Translations under genes and position numbers: made by a program
In this document: piece by piece, positions 27,810-36,495 of the stretch
Layout of the letters: every line of letters begins with the position of its first letter
Numbering within the stretch: position 1 is the first letter of the stretch
The notes under the pieces: generated by a model
What the model was told of the DNA's origin: nothing
The model's database searches: none
The model's input: the letters and a program-made list of their open reading frames with translations, nothing else
Source: an uncultured Pseudomonadota bacterium
Lineage (GTDB): Bacteria > Myxococcota_A > UBA796 > SXON01
Assembly (NCBI GenBank): GCA_903844155.1
Contig: CAIMSU010000350.1
Span: forward strand, 1-39,732
Direction of reading: 5' to 3'
Length of the DNA stretch: 39,732 nucleotides

Positions 27810-28964
27810 CTACTTGTTCCGGACGGTCAGCTCGCGCGAGATGATGAGGCGCTGGATCTGCGAGGTTCCTTCGTAGATCTGGAAGATCTTCGCGTCGCGC
27901 ATCAACTTCTCAACCGGGTACTCCTGGCTGTAGCCGTAGCCGCCGTAGATCTGCACCGCGTTCGTCGCCGTCTTCATGCACACGTCGCTCGCGAAGGCCT
28001 TGGCCATCGCCGCCTCCTTCGTGTTGCGCTGGCCGGAGTCCTTCAGCCACGCCGCCTTCCAACAAAGCAGCCTCGCCGCCTCGATCTCCATCGCCATCTC
28101 CGCGATCATGAAGCCGATGGCCTGGTGGTTCGAGATCGGGACGCCGAACGTCTTGCGCTCGCTCGCGTACTGGATCGCGTGCTCCATCGCCGCGCGCGCC
28201 ACGCCCACGCTCGCACACGCCACTGCGGGGCGCGTGTAATCAAAGGCCGCCATCGCCAGCTTCCAGCCGTCGCCGACCGTGCCGACGACGTTCTCCTCGG
28301 GTACCTCCACGTTCTCAAACGTGATGCCGCGCGTGTCCGAGCAGCGCTGGCCCATGTTGTACTCCTTCTTCCCCACGATCACCCCCGGCCAGGAGCGCTC
28401 GACGATGAACCCCGTCATCCCGCCCTTCGCCAGCCGCGCCGGGTCCGTCAGCGCAACGACGAAATACCAGTCGGCAACGCCGGCATTCGTGATCCACATC
28501 TTGTTGCCGTTCAGCACCCACTTGTCGCCCTGCTTCACGGCGGTCGTCTTCATGCCCTGCACGTCCGACCCCGCGTTCGGCTCGGTCACGGCGTAGGCGC
28601 AGAGGCTGAACTTCTCGGCGAACATGCCAAGGTACTTCTTCTTGAGCGCATCCGATCCTCCCAGGATGACCGGCTGCTGCGCGAGCCCGTTCGCCTCCAT
28701 GGCAGTGCCGATGCCGGAGCAGCCCCACGCGAACTCCTCCGCGAGCAGCATGCCGTCGACCGCGGAGAGCTCCAGCCCGCCGTTTGCGCTGCCGATGTGG
28801 GTGTTCATCAGGCCGAGCTCGTTGGCCTTGCGGAGCACGTCGTAGGGGTATTCGCCGGTGTGATCGTGGTGGGCGGCGACGGGGCGCATCTCGTCGCGGG
28901 CGAACTCGTGGGCGAGCTGGCGAAGCGCGAGCTGCTCTTCGGAGAGGGCAAAGTCGATGGACAT
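27810..28964 (-). CDS. Acyl-CoA dehydrogenase
   Basis: 384 residues, a standard acyl-CoA dehydrogenase length. Shows the FAD/substrate signature [14 protein letters not shown] (122-135), WITNAG (157-162), the [16 protein letters not shown] segment (344-359) and catalytic base E365 in IYEGTSQIQ. It oxidises acyl-CoA to enoyl-CoA with ETF as electron acceptor, in the cytoplasm. Preceded by GGAGCCCTCTC-ATG, almost the same leader as the thiolase (GGAGCCCGCTC-ATG). Divergent from the Nfu gene, with 113 bp between. Confidence 0.95.
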   Translation of the reverse strand: MSIDFALSEEQLALRQLAHEFARDEMRPVAAHHDHTGEYPYDVLRKANELGLMNTHIGSANGGLELSAVDGMLLAEEFAWGCSGIGTAMEANGLAQQPVILGGSDALKKKYLGMFAEKFSLCAYAVTEPNAGSDVQGMKTTAVKQGDKWVLNGNKMWITNAGVADWYFVVALTDPARLAKGGMTGFIVERSWPGVIVGKKEYNMGQRCSDTRGITFENVEVPEENVVGTVGDGWKLAMAAFDYTRPAVACASVGVARAAMEHAIQYASERKTFGVPISNHQAIGFMIAEMAMEIEAARLLCWKAAWLKDSGQRNTKEAAMAKAFASDVCMKTATNAVQIYGGYGYSQEYPVEKLMRDAKIFQIYEGTSQIQRLIISRELTVRNK

Positions 28965-29077
28965 GAGAGGGCTCCGGGCGGGTGAGGCGGGGGTTGAAGA
29001 GGGGCGGCGGGTAACCCGGGCGACCGCCCGCGGAAACCGGGGCTGCCAAAACGCGCGCCGGTGCTTATGTCCGACGC

Positions 29078-29647
29078 ATGTCCGCCGAGACCGAGATCCA
29101 AGCCGCCATCGACACCGTGGCCACGCCGAACCCGCACGCGCTCATGTTCCGCTTGCAGGAGATGTTGATTCCAACAGGCACGTTCGAGTACCTCTCCCGC
29201 GCCCACGCCAGCGACGCGCCCTTGCCCCGCCGGCTTTTCGACCTCGTCGGCGTCACGCAGGTGCTCGTGGCGCCGCGGTTCGTCACGGTCAACAAGGAGG
29301 CGGACCTGCGCTGGCCAGAGCTTGTGCCCCAGATCAAGGCGGCCATCCGTGACTTTCTCGACTCCGGGGACATGGCGGTGCCCGACGAGGACCTGGCCGT
29401 GGCGCACTACACGGACCCCGTCGAACGACGGATCGTCCGGTTGCTCGACGAGGTCATCCGGCCCGCGGTCGCGGAGGACGGCGGCGACATCGTCTACCGC
29501 GGCCTGCACGACGGGATCGTGCACGTGAAGCTGATCGGCTCGTGCTCCTCGTGCCCGTCCAGCACAGCCACGCTCGCGATGGGCGTGGAGCGGATGATGC
29601 TGGAGGAGGTTCCGGAGGTGAGGGGAGTGTTGCAGGTGAGCGACTAG
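29078..29647 (+). CDS. Nfu-type Fe-S cluster scaffold/carrier
   Basis: 189 residues. The N-terminal Nfu_N-like domain (about 10-95) has TPNPHALMF, then [27 protein letters not shown]. The C-terminal NifU-like domain (115-188) has GGDIVY and the cluster-binding CxxC at C156/C159 (GSCSSCP). It assembles or delivers [4Fe-4S] clusters to client enzymes. It stands alone on the plus strand; no isc or suf genes are nearby. The start is the ATG at 29078; no Shine-Dalgarno is clear. Confidence 0.93.
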   Translation: MSAETEIQAAIDTVATPNPHALMFRLQEMLIPTGTFEYLSRAHASDAPLPRRLFDLVGVTQVLVAPRFVTVNKEADLRWPELVPQIKAAIRDFLDSGDMAVPDEDLAVAHYTDPVERRIVRLLDEVIRPAVAEDGGDIVYRGLHDGIVHVKLIGSCSSCPSSTATLAMGVERMMLEEVPEVRGVLQVSD

Positions 29648-29716
29648 GGTGCGGATGAGTCGGTGCGTGTGTGCGGCCGAAGCGAAACGCCGAACGCTCT
29701 CGACGTGGATGCAATT

Positions 29717-29839
29717 GGGCGGCCGGCCGGGACCTTTGCGCGGGCGGCCGCCGGTACTCCGGCGCTCCCGCCCGCGCAAAGTCGCGCCGATTTGGTACTC
29801 CAAATCGGCGTTAGGGTCCGGCCCGGGGGTAGGCCGCCC
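29717..29839 (+). other. Three-way-junction structured element, two hairpins with GGTACTCC tips
   Basis: Outer helix: GGGCGGCC (29717-29724) pairs GGCCGCCC (29832-29839). Next, GGCCGGGACC (29725-29734) pairs GGTCCGGCC (29815-29823) with one bulge. Hairpin A: TTTGCGCGGGCGG (29735-29747) pairs 29768-29780 perfectly, and its loop contains GCCGG-TACT-CCGGC. Hairpin B: CGCCGATTTGG (29785-29795) pairs 29800-29810 perfectly with loop TACT. Both inner hairpins thus end in GGTACTCC. A further 9-bp hairpin lies at 29853-29875. The rest of 29648-29932 holds no gene. It could be an untranslated-leader RNA, a small RNA or a mobile repeat; no known class is recognised. The structure was derived by eye. Confidence 0.65.
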
Positions 29840-29932
29840 GCGGCGGCCGGAGGGGGGCGGCGAGCAGCCGCCCCCTTCAGAACGCAGGGTGACGCTTCGA
29901 CCTGAACAGGTGCGGATGCCGAGGGCAGATCG

Positions 29933-30985
29933 ATGCGCATAATGATGGTCGCCCGCCGTTGGCCGCCGGACGTGCGCAGCGGCACCGAGACGGTCTTCGA
30001 GAGCCTCTGGCGACAGGCGCGCGCGGCGGGACACGACGTCCGCCTCGTGGTGGGATATCGTACCTCGTCGGACGGTTTTCCTGCAGACGCCGTCGCCGTC
30101 GACCTGCGCGGCAAGGGTGCGGCCGCGTACGTTGCGATGGAGGGAGCGGCCGTGCGCGAGGCGCGAAACTTCCGGCCCGACGTCGTCCTCTCCAACTCGA
30201 TCGAGATCCGGGTCCCGGGCGTTCGCAACGTTGTGATCGTCCACGACCTCAACTTCGGGGGCGAGGGAGCGGGCCCGAAGCGGTGGGCGCGGGAGCTGCT
30301 GTACCGCGCTCAGGCACGCGCTGGCGCGGTCATCGTCACGGTCAGCGCTGCGACCCAGACGGCGCTCTCGGCGCTGGGGATTGCGTCGACCGTCATCCAC
30401 AACGGGGTCGACCTGGCGCGCTTCTCGCCCGTCCCTCGTCCGGCCCGACCCGGCGTCCACTTCGTCTACCCCTCGCGGATCCTTCCTGGCAAAGGCCAGC
30501 ATGTCGCGCTCGACGCCTTCGGCCGGCTGCGCCCCGATCAGCGCCCGGGTTGGACCCTCACCCTCGTCGGCGCCTCCGCCGACCAGATCTACGCGGACCA
30601 ACTGCGCGTGCAGGCATTCAAGCTACCCGTGACCATCGCCCTCGACGTGCCGGACATCGTCCCGTACTACCAGGACGCCGACGTGGTGCTGTTCCCGACG
30701 CGCATGGCGGAGGGCTTCGGCTTCACCGCGGTCGAGGGCATGGCCTGCGGCAAGCCGGTCATCTGGAGCGAGCAACCGGCGATCCGCGAGGCCACCGGCG
30801 GTATCGGCGTTCCGGTCCCGATGGACGATGCGGACGCGCTCAAGCGCGGGATGCTCACCCTCGGCAACGACCCGGGCCTGCGCGAGCGGCTCGGCGCGGA
30901 AGGACAGGCGTTTGTCCAGCGCTTCTCGTGGCCGCTCGTGTGGACGAGGTACGAGGCCGTCCTGGCTAGCCCTCGGGGCGCCTGA
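29933..30985 (+). CDS. GT4-family glycosyltransferase
   Basis: 350 residues with two Rossmann halves (GT-B). N-terminal acceptor half: MMVARRWPPDVRSGTETV with the Gly-rich turn, and VVIVHDLN. C-terminal donor half: FVYPSRILPGKGQ, then the EX7E motif in EGFGFTAVE and GKPVIW. It transfers a sugar from a nucleotide-sugar donor, probably to an envelope polysaccharide or lipid; the sugar is unknown. GAGGG precedes the ATG by 7 nt. Its last 20 bp overlap the end of the convergent TPR gene. Confidence 0.93.
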   Translation: MRIMMVARRWPPDVRSGTETVFESLWRQARAAGHDVRLVVGYRTSSDGFPADAVAVDLRGKGAAAYVAMEGAAVREARNFRPDVVLSNSIEIRVPGVRNVVIVHDLNFGGEGAGPKRWARELLYRAQARAGAVIVTVSAATQTALSALGIASTVIHNGVDLARFSPVPRPARPGVHFVYPSRILPGKGQHVALDAFGRLRPDQRPGWTLTLVGASADQIYADQLRVQAFKLPVTIALDVPDIVPYYQDADVVLFPTRMAEGFGFTAVEGMACGKPVIWSEQPAIREATGGIGVPVPMDDADALKRGMLTLGNDPGLRERLGAEGQAFVQRFSWPLVWTRYEAVLASPRGA

Positions 30986-32219
30986 GCGCGCGCGGGCCCT
31001 TCGGGTTCTTCTGGCCGGGGCGAGTGGTCGGCCCCTGCTGTTCGGCCCGGAGCTTCGCGGCAGCAGCGTCAGCGCGCAATTCGTCCGCGTCCGGGGGCAT
31101 TGGCATCGGGTTGCCAGGGACGTAGTCCACGCGCCAGGTGATGGGGATGAGCTTGTAAAGGTTCCGCAGCGGGCTGACGCGCACGGTCTTGTAGATGTCC
31201 CGCCATTTTCGCATGGCAGCGACGTCCTTTTCGTGCCAGGCCACATACCAGGCGCTGGCGACGAGATCCGCGTCGGTTTCGAGGGCGTACGAGGCAAGAA
31301 TCTGGTTGGCACCGTCAAAATCGCCCTGATCGGCGAGGATGCGGACGCGGATGGCGTCCGTGTCATTCGTCTCGGTGTTCCTCAACGCGCGCCCCTCGAT
31401 GATGTCCATCGCCTGCCACGTCTCGCCCTCCCGTCGCACCGCCTCGGCGTTGACCATGCGCGCGAGCCCCGGCCGTCGCGGACGCCGGATCCCGCGCATC
31501 ACCCGCGAAACCTCGACGGGATCGTCGAGATCGAGCCAGCTCTGACCCTCCAGCCCCCACAGGTTCCGGATCGTGTCGCGGTCCGTCGGCCATTCGCGGG
31601 CGACGAGGTCGAATTCGGCCAGATCGCCGCGTCGAAGTGCCAGGACGGCGCGGGCGTAGAAGCTGGCATCACGGTCGTCCCGGGCGACGGCCAGCTCGTC
31701 CAGGAGGTGGTCGAGGTTGGCCTCCTGACCGTCGGCGTCGAGCGAGAGGACGAGGTTGGTCAGGGCGCTTGTGTTGCGCGGGCTCTGGTCCACCGCCAGC
31801 TGGCTGAACATCACGGCGTCGTCGGTGAGGCCGAGGCGGCCTGAGCAAACGCCGGCTGCAAGTGCCACTTCGGCTGTGAACGCCTTCATGCCGACATACG
31901 GCCAGAACTCGCGCATCGCCACATCGCATCGGCCAAGGCGCGTGAACGCCCGCCCGAGCCCCAGGTGCGCCGCTACCGAGTCAGGATTCGCCGCGATCTC
32001 CTTTCGGAACGCCTCAGCAGCCTCCCGATAGTTGCCCTGTTGGAAGAACGCCTCGCCCGCGCCGGCAACGCGCTGGTGCTCCTTGCCGTCGTCCGCAGGA
32101 CTACCGGCTCCGCCCGGCGCTGTGGGCTTCGCGCCATGGGGCCGCAACCCTGGGGGTGTTGGCCCGGGTCCGGCCAGCGCCGCCGAGACCAGCAGAAGCA
32201 GGAGGGCGTGCAGGCGCAT
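30966..32219 (-). CDS. Exported TPR protein, second gene of the sulfatase-fold pair
   Basis: 417 residues. Sec signal MRLHALLLLLVSAALAGPG. After a Pro/Gly-rich spacer, TPR-like repeats occupy about 45-330 (AGEAFFQQGNYREAAEAFRKE, SVAAHLGLGRAFTRLGRCDVAM). The rest is helical, ending in a Lys/Arg/Pro-rich tail. The start is the ATG that shares one base with the stop of the upstream gene (TGATG), so the two are translationally coupled and probably act together in the periplasm. Confidence 0.85.
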   Translation of the reverse strand: MRLHALLLLLVSAALAGPGPTPPGLRPHGAKPTAPGGAGSPADDGKEHQRVAGAGEAFFQQGNYREAAEAFRKEIAANPDSVAAHLGLGRAFTRLGRCDVAMREFWPYVGMKAFTAEVALAAGVCSGRLGLTDDAVMFSQLAVDQSPRNTSALTNLVLSLDADGQEANLDHLLDELAVARDDRDASFYARAVLALRRGDLAEFDLVAREWPTDRDTIRNLWGLEGQSWLDLDDPVEVSRVMRGIRRPRRPGLARMVNAEAVRREGETWQAMDIIEGRALRNTETNDTDAIRVRILADQGDFDGANQILASYALETDADLVASAWYVAWHEKDVAAMRKWRDIYKTVRVSPLRNLYKLIPITWRVDYVPGNPMPMPPDADELRADAAAAKLRAEQQGPTTRPGQKNPKGPRALRRPEG

Positions 32220-34705
32220 CACGGCGTCCCCGCTGGCCGGGGCTTCGGCGGCACCGGGCGGGGCGACGACGTCGGCGCGACGGGCGCGGGCGACGGGGTT
32301 GGAGCGGGTGTAGCCGGGGCGGCGCCCGACGGGGTGGCGGGCGTGCCCGGGCCTGGCGGGTTGGCCTCCGTCGGCGACTCGATCGGCTTGCCGGTCTTGG
32401 GGTCGAGGTGGACGACCGTGCCGCCCTTGGCCTCGCCGGCCTTGACGCGGGCGTTGTTCAGCTCGGTCGCGTGCTGGAAGACGGCGTAGCCCTCGTCCTT
32501 CTTGCCCTCCTTGGCGAGCAGGTTCGCGTGGAGCAGGAGCACGTCCGGATCCTCCGGGGCGATGGCGAGGGCGTTGTTCACCTGCTTCCGGGCGGCAAGG
32601 TAGTCCCCGAGGTTGAAGTTGCACTGCGCCAGGCCGAGCTGGGCGGCAACGTCCTTCGGGAACGAGTGGGCGATCGCCTCGACCTGCGGTTTCTGGTCGA
32701 GCCAGCGCTGGTCTTCGCCGTACAGGCGTGCGAGCAGGCGCCTCGCCATGATGTTGCCCGGGAAGTCCTTGACCTCGGCCTCCAACAACGTGTACGCGTC
32801 GCTGCGGGCGCCCGCGGCGATGGCGAGGAGCGCGAGCTGGGACCGGGCCGCGCGACGTGGGGTGGGCCCGCTGACGGCCACGCGCAGGTATTGCTCGGCC
32901 TTCTTGAAGTCCTGCTTTCGCAGCCAGTATTGGCCGAGCAGCGCGCTCACGCCGTAGTCGCGCGGGTTGTCGGTCGTGTACTTCGTCGCCAGCGTGAGCG
33001 CCTCATCCTCGCGCTTGAGCTGGAACAGCGATTGCACCTCGATCTCCTGCGCCTGAGTGCCCTTGGCGTCGAGCTTGAGCGCATCGCGCGCGTACTCCAG
33101 CGCCTGCTCGGGCTGGTCCTGCTGCACGGCCATCCCCGCGAGCGTTGCCCACACACGCGGCTCGTCGCCAAAGTCGGTCTTCAGGGTCTGAACGTAGTCG
33201 CGCGCCTCGTCCGTGCGGTTCATGCGCGCGAGGACGTTCACGCGCCGCATGCGAAGCTCAAAAGCGTCGGGCTTCAGCGCGATCGCGGAGTCGAGGAGCG
33301 CGAGGTTCTCGTCCGGGCTCATCGACGTGCTCTGCCGCTCCATCTTGTTGAGCTTCTCGAAGAACTCCTTGTAGTCCTTCGGATCCGGCAGGTTGGAGCA
33401 GTCGAGCGCGCCACCCGAGGGCGTTGTGTAGCCAAGCGACTCAAGCTGCGCCTGCGTCTCCGCGTCCATCGTCGCGCTGGCGCCGGGCGGGACGGCGTTC
33501 TTGTCGGCGAGCAGCTTCTTGAGCCTGGCGACGTCGTCAGGCCGGGAATCGGCGAGGTTCGTCGCCTCCTTCGGGTCCGTCGCCAGGTCGTAGAGCTCGG
33601 GGCGAGGCGTGTCGATGAGCTTGAGCGTCCCGTCGACGACCATGCGGTGTGGCGCGATCTTGAAGCGGTCACAGAGCTGGTAGCACTCCGCGTAGGGCAC
33701 GTCGGCGGCCTGACCGTCCGCGCTCGGCTGCGGCTTGCCGTCGAGCCCCTCGGGCACCGCAAGTCCCAGTGTTTTCAGGATCGTAGGGGTGAGGTCCGTG
33801 GTCGAGACTGGCGCGTCCACGACGCCCGGCTTCACGCCTACGCCCGAGAGGATCCACGGCACGTGCTGCGTGCCCTGGTAGTTGAACAACCCGTGCGTAA
33901 GCTCTTGATGTTCCCCAAGTCCTTCGCCATGGTCGCCGATGAGCGCCCACAGGACCTGGCGGCCCTTGAAGGCCTCCACGAGCCGCCCGATCTGGTCGTC
34001 GACGTAGGCCAGCTCGGCGTCGTAGGGGCGATCCTTCATCGTCACGTCGTACGGCGGGCGGGCGACGTAGGGAAAGTGGGCGTCGTAGAGGTGGACCCAC
34101 AAGAAGACGGGCTTGTTCTCGGGTTGTCCCGCGAGCCAGGCCAGCGCGTCGTCGACGACGGACTCGCCGGAGCGCTCCGTGTGCCAGTAGTTCTTGTCGG
34201 CACCCTCCTCTTGCGGCATGGTGTCGTAGTACGCGTCAAAACCCTGGGAGAAGCCCCACTGCCGCGTGGTCACGAAGGCAGCTACGCTTGCGCCAGTGAC
34301 GTAGCCGGCCTTGTGGAGGTACTCGGCGAGGGTGGTGAACTTGTCGTCGAGGACGTTGTCGCCGTTCGCGCGAATGCCGTGGTGGAAGGGGAGGAGTCCG
34401 GTCATCAGGGTCGCGTGCGCGGGGATGGTGAGCGGCAGGGGCGAGTAGGCGTTGGCGAAGCGGAGGCCGCTGGCGGCGAGGGCGTCGACGGTGTCGGTCT
34501 TCGCGTCCGCGTACCCGTAGGCGCCGATGCGGTCCGCACGCGTGGTGTCCATCGTGACAAGCACGACGTCCGGAAGATCAGTGGGAACGCCGGCTGCGCC
34601 CTTCTTGCCGGCGGGTTTTCCGCCGCTGCATGCGACGAGTCCGAGGAGCGCCAGGGCGAGCAGGGGAGCCCCGAGTAGGCGGGTTCGGGCGACGAGAAAG
34701 GACAA
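32219..34705 (-). CDS. Sulfatase/phosphatase-superfamily lipoprotein with TPR repeats
   Basis: 828 residues from a TTG at 34705 behind GGAG with a 5-nt spacer. Lipobox LVAC (C26). Residues 45-400 carry the alkaline-phosphatase-superfamily fold: metal Asp in TMDTTRADR (53) and a later metal site IGDHGEGLGEH. At the nucleophile, where arylsulfatases have C/S-x-P-x-R, this protein has PLTIPAHATLMTG, that is Thr93 with Pro95 and His97. It therefore does not need formylglycine and may be a phosphohydrolase, phosphotransferase or unusual sulfohydrolase. Residues about 430-730 are TPR repeats and the last 90 residues are Pro-rich. It faces the periplasm or the surface. Confidence 0.88.
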   Translation of the reverse strand: MSFLVARTRLLGAPLLALALLGLVACSGGKPAGKKGAAGVPTDLPDVVLVTMDTTRADRIGAYGYADAKTDTVDALAASGLRFANAYSPLPLTIPAHATLMTGLLPFHHGIRANGDNVLDDKFTTLAEYLHKAGYVTGASVAAFVTTRQWGFSQGFDAYYDTMPQEEGADKNYWHTERSGESVVDDALAWLAGQPENKPVFLWVHLYDAHFPYVARPPYDVTMKDRPYDAELAYVDDQIGRLVEAFKGRQVLWALIGDHGEGLGEHQELTHGLFNYQGTQHVPWILSGVGVKPGVVDAPVSTTDLTPTILKTLGLAVPEGLDGKPQPSADGQAADVPYAECYQLCDRFKIAPHRMVVDGTLKLIDTPRPELYDLATDPKEATNLADSRPDDVARLKKLLADKNAVPPGASATMDAETQAQLESLGYTTPSGGALDCSNLPDPKDYKEFFEKLNKMERQSTSMSPDENLALLDSAIALKPDAFELRMRRVNVLARMNRTDEARDYVQTLKTDFGDEPRVWATLAGMAVQQDQPEQALEYARDALKLDAKGTQAQEIEVQSLFQLKREDEALTLATKYTTDNPRDYGVSALLGQYWLRKQDFKKAEQYLRVAVSGPTPRRAARSQLALLAIAAGARSDAYTLLEAEVKDFPGNIMARRLLARLYGEDQRWLDQKPQVEAIAHSFPKDVAAQLGLAQCNFNLGDYLAARKQVNNALAIAPEDPDVLLLHANLLAKEGKKDEGYAVFQHATELNNARVKAGEAKGGTVVHLDPKTGKPIESPTEANPPGPGTPATPSGAAPATPAPTPSPAPVAPTSSPRPVPPKPRPAGTP

Positions 34706-34832
34706 GGAGGCTCCGCTGGCGGCGCCGGGGTTTACCCGCGGTTCGGGCGATTCGCAAGAAACGGGATGTCAAGGCCCGCGGGTGGGACGGCAGCATCGTT
34801 CCTGGGGCTCGGGCGGTGCCGCGGCGCCTACG

Positions 34833-35000
34833 GGACGAAGAATTTACCGCCAAGGCCGCCAAGAGCGCCAAGGAAAGACAAGGAAGAAGAGGGGAAAGAT
34901 GAGGAGAGCCGAGCGAGGGGGATTGCCCACGTGAACCCTCTACCCCTCCTCCCTCCGTCTTGGCGGCCTTGGCGGACTTGGCGGTTCAATCCTCTTCGCT
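34833..35000. repeat. Inverted-repeat element, copy 2 (CGCCAAG-type arms)
   Basis: The left arm (34841-34875) and right arm (34956-34990) are inverted copies of about 35 bp. Read on its own strand, the right arm gives TTGAACCGCCAAG followed by CCGCCAAGGCCGCCAAG, the same consensus as copy 1 at 5942-6112. The centre is purine-rich. The remainder of 34706-34832 shows nothing beyond a possible minus-strand promoter for the sulfatase-like gene. Confidence 0.7.
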
Positions 35001-35031
35001 TCCTTCGGATCTTGCGGCGACGGGCGCTGTT

Positions 35032-35070
35032 CTCCCCGAGACGGGGCCCGCAACGCGCCGCCTCGGGGAG
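35032..35070 (+). promoter_or_regulatory. Hairpin covering the ribosome-binding region of the 35073 gene
   Basis: CTCCCCGAG (35032-35040) pairs perfectly with CTCGGGGAG (35062-35070) across a 21-nt loop. The 3' strand contains the GGGGAGG run next to the ATG at 35073. In the mRNA this would occlude the only Shine-Dalgarno-like sequence. There is no following U-tract, so it is not a typical terminator. Confidence 0.4.
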
Positions 35071-35072
35071 GA

Positions 35073-36404
35073 ATGGGTTCGAGACGTCGGAGGGAGGGTT
35101 ACGCAGCGACGATGCTGATGCTGTCGACGTTGCTGGTGAGCGGGTGCACGGCGCCGACCGTAACGGTGACGCTCACCTTGGACGCCGACCACCCCACGGC
35201 GGTGCGCACGACCGTCACCGGTGGGGGAAACTGTGCGCTGTCGTGGAGCGCGATGGATCCCGCTGGCCACGGACACGAGATCACCGACCAACCCGCGCCT
35301 GAGTCTGGCACCCTCCTCGGGATTCCCGCAGGTTGGACGGTGAACGCGAGCGCTTCCTGCTCCGGCGGCGACTATGATCACTTTGGGGGCCACGCCTCGA
35401 TCACCACCGCCTCCCTCCCTTCAACCGTCCCGCACCTCGTCCTTGATGGCAGCACCCCGGCCATCTCGGAGCCCTACATCCTCACCTCGACCTTTGACGT
35501 CAATCAGGGCGCCACCCTCGTGATGGAGACGCTCTCGGGCGACGTGGTCTGGTGGGAGGCGCTGCCGACCGACCACATCGCCACCGCCGCACACTACGAC
35601 GCCGCCAACCAGCAGATCTACGCAGTCGAGGCCACGCCCGATGGCGTCGGCGCCGACTTCATGATCGCGTCGCTCGCCGGGCCCACCCAGCGCTGGGCCG
35701 TGACCAACGCGCACCACGACAGCCTGCTTCTTGGCGATGGCCGGTACCTTTTGACCGTGAGCGAGGAGCGCACCATCGACGGCGACCTCATCCTCGGCGA
35801 CGACCTCGTCGCCTTCGACACGGCGGACGGCAGCACGGAGGTGCTCTGGAGCGCCTTCGACCAGCTCCCCATCGTGCAGAACGACGGTTGGAACCTGCGA
35901 ACCCCCGACGGCGCCGCCGACTGGACGCACATCAACGGGCTGTACCAGGACCCCGCGACCGGCAAGATCTACGCCTCGCTCTACCACGACCACAGCATCC
36001 TCCAGATCGACGCTACCACCTGGCAGACCGACTGGATCCTCGGCGGTCCAAGCACCCAGTTCTCGGTCGACCTCGGCTTTGGCCCGCAGCACAGCCCGTT
36101 CCACTCGGGCAACACGCTCTGGATGTTCGACAACGGTACGGATGTCACGGCGGGCTCTCGCCTCCTCGCCTACAGCCTCGACGAAACCGCCATGACCGCG
36201 ACCCGCTCCTGGATGTACCAGGCCGATCCGCCCGTCTTCGACGTCATCCTCGGCAGCATCGCCCTCACCGACGACGCGACGATCGCCTCCTGGGGCGACG
36301 TCGGCCAGGTGCGGATCCTCGACAGCACCGACGCCGTCCTCGGGTCCTACACGCTCGATGCGCTGGATCAGGTCGGGTATACGAGCCTGGTCGCGGGGTT
36401 TTGA
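35073..36404 (+). CDS. Arylsulfotransferase-like (ASST) beta-propeller lipoprotein
   Basis: 443 residues from the ATG at 35073, preferred because it supplies a basic n-region (RRRR) before MLMLSTLLVSGC. An internal ATG at 35112 is possible but its signal would lack positive charge. Lipobox VSGC. An N-terminal Ig-like part (about 25-105) precedes a beta-propeller with ASST-family segments: AAHYDAANQQIYAVE, DWTHINGLYQDPATGKIYAS (with the conserved His-Asn), and FGPQHSPFHSGNTLWMFDNG. Bacterial ASSTs move sulfate between phenolic compounds in the periplasm through a His. Function here rests on overall similarity. It is convergent with the glycine-rich gene, 91 bp away. Confidence 0.8.
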   Translation: MGSRRRREGYAATMLMLSTLLVSGCTAPTVTVTLTLDADHPTAVRTTVTGGGNCALSWSAMDPAGHGHEITDQPAPESGTLLGIPAGWTVNASASCSGGDYDHFGGHASITTASLPSTVPHLVLDGSTPAISEPYILTSTFDVNQGATLVMETLSGDVVWWEALPTDHIATAAHYDAANQQIYAVEATPDGVGADFMIASLAGPTQRWAVTNAHHDSLLLGDGRYLLTVSEERTIDGDLILGDDLVAFDTADGSTEVLWSAFDQLPIVQNDGWNLRTPDGAADWTHINGLYQDPATGKIYASLYHDHSILQIDATTWQTDWILGGPSTQFSVDLGFGPQHSPFHSGNTLWMFDNGTDVTAGSRLLAYSLDETAMTATRSWMYQADPPVFDVILGSIALTDDATIASWGDVGQVRILDSTDAVLGSYTLDALDQVGYTSLVAGF

Positions 36405-36495
36405 GGGCTTCGGAGGCTGGCGGCCTCGCTCGGCCTCGCGCCTGGGTAAGGGCGCATGCGGAACGGCCGGTTGACCCCACGCGGGGGCGGTGCGG

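Noticed and set aside
32156-34678. 840-residue plus-strand open frame over the sulfatase-like gene
   Set aside because: Composition is Arg/Val/Glu-rich with no recognisable domain, while the minus strand has an intact sulfatase fold, lipobox and TPRs.
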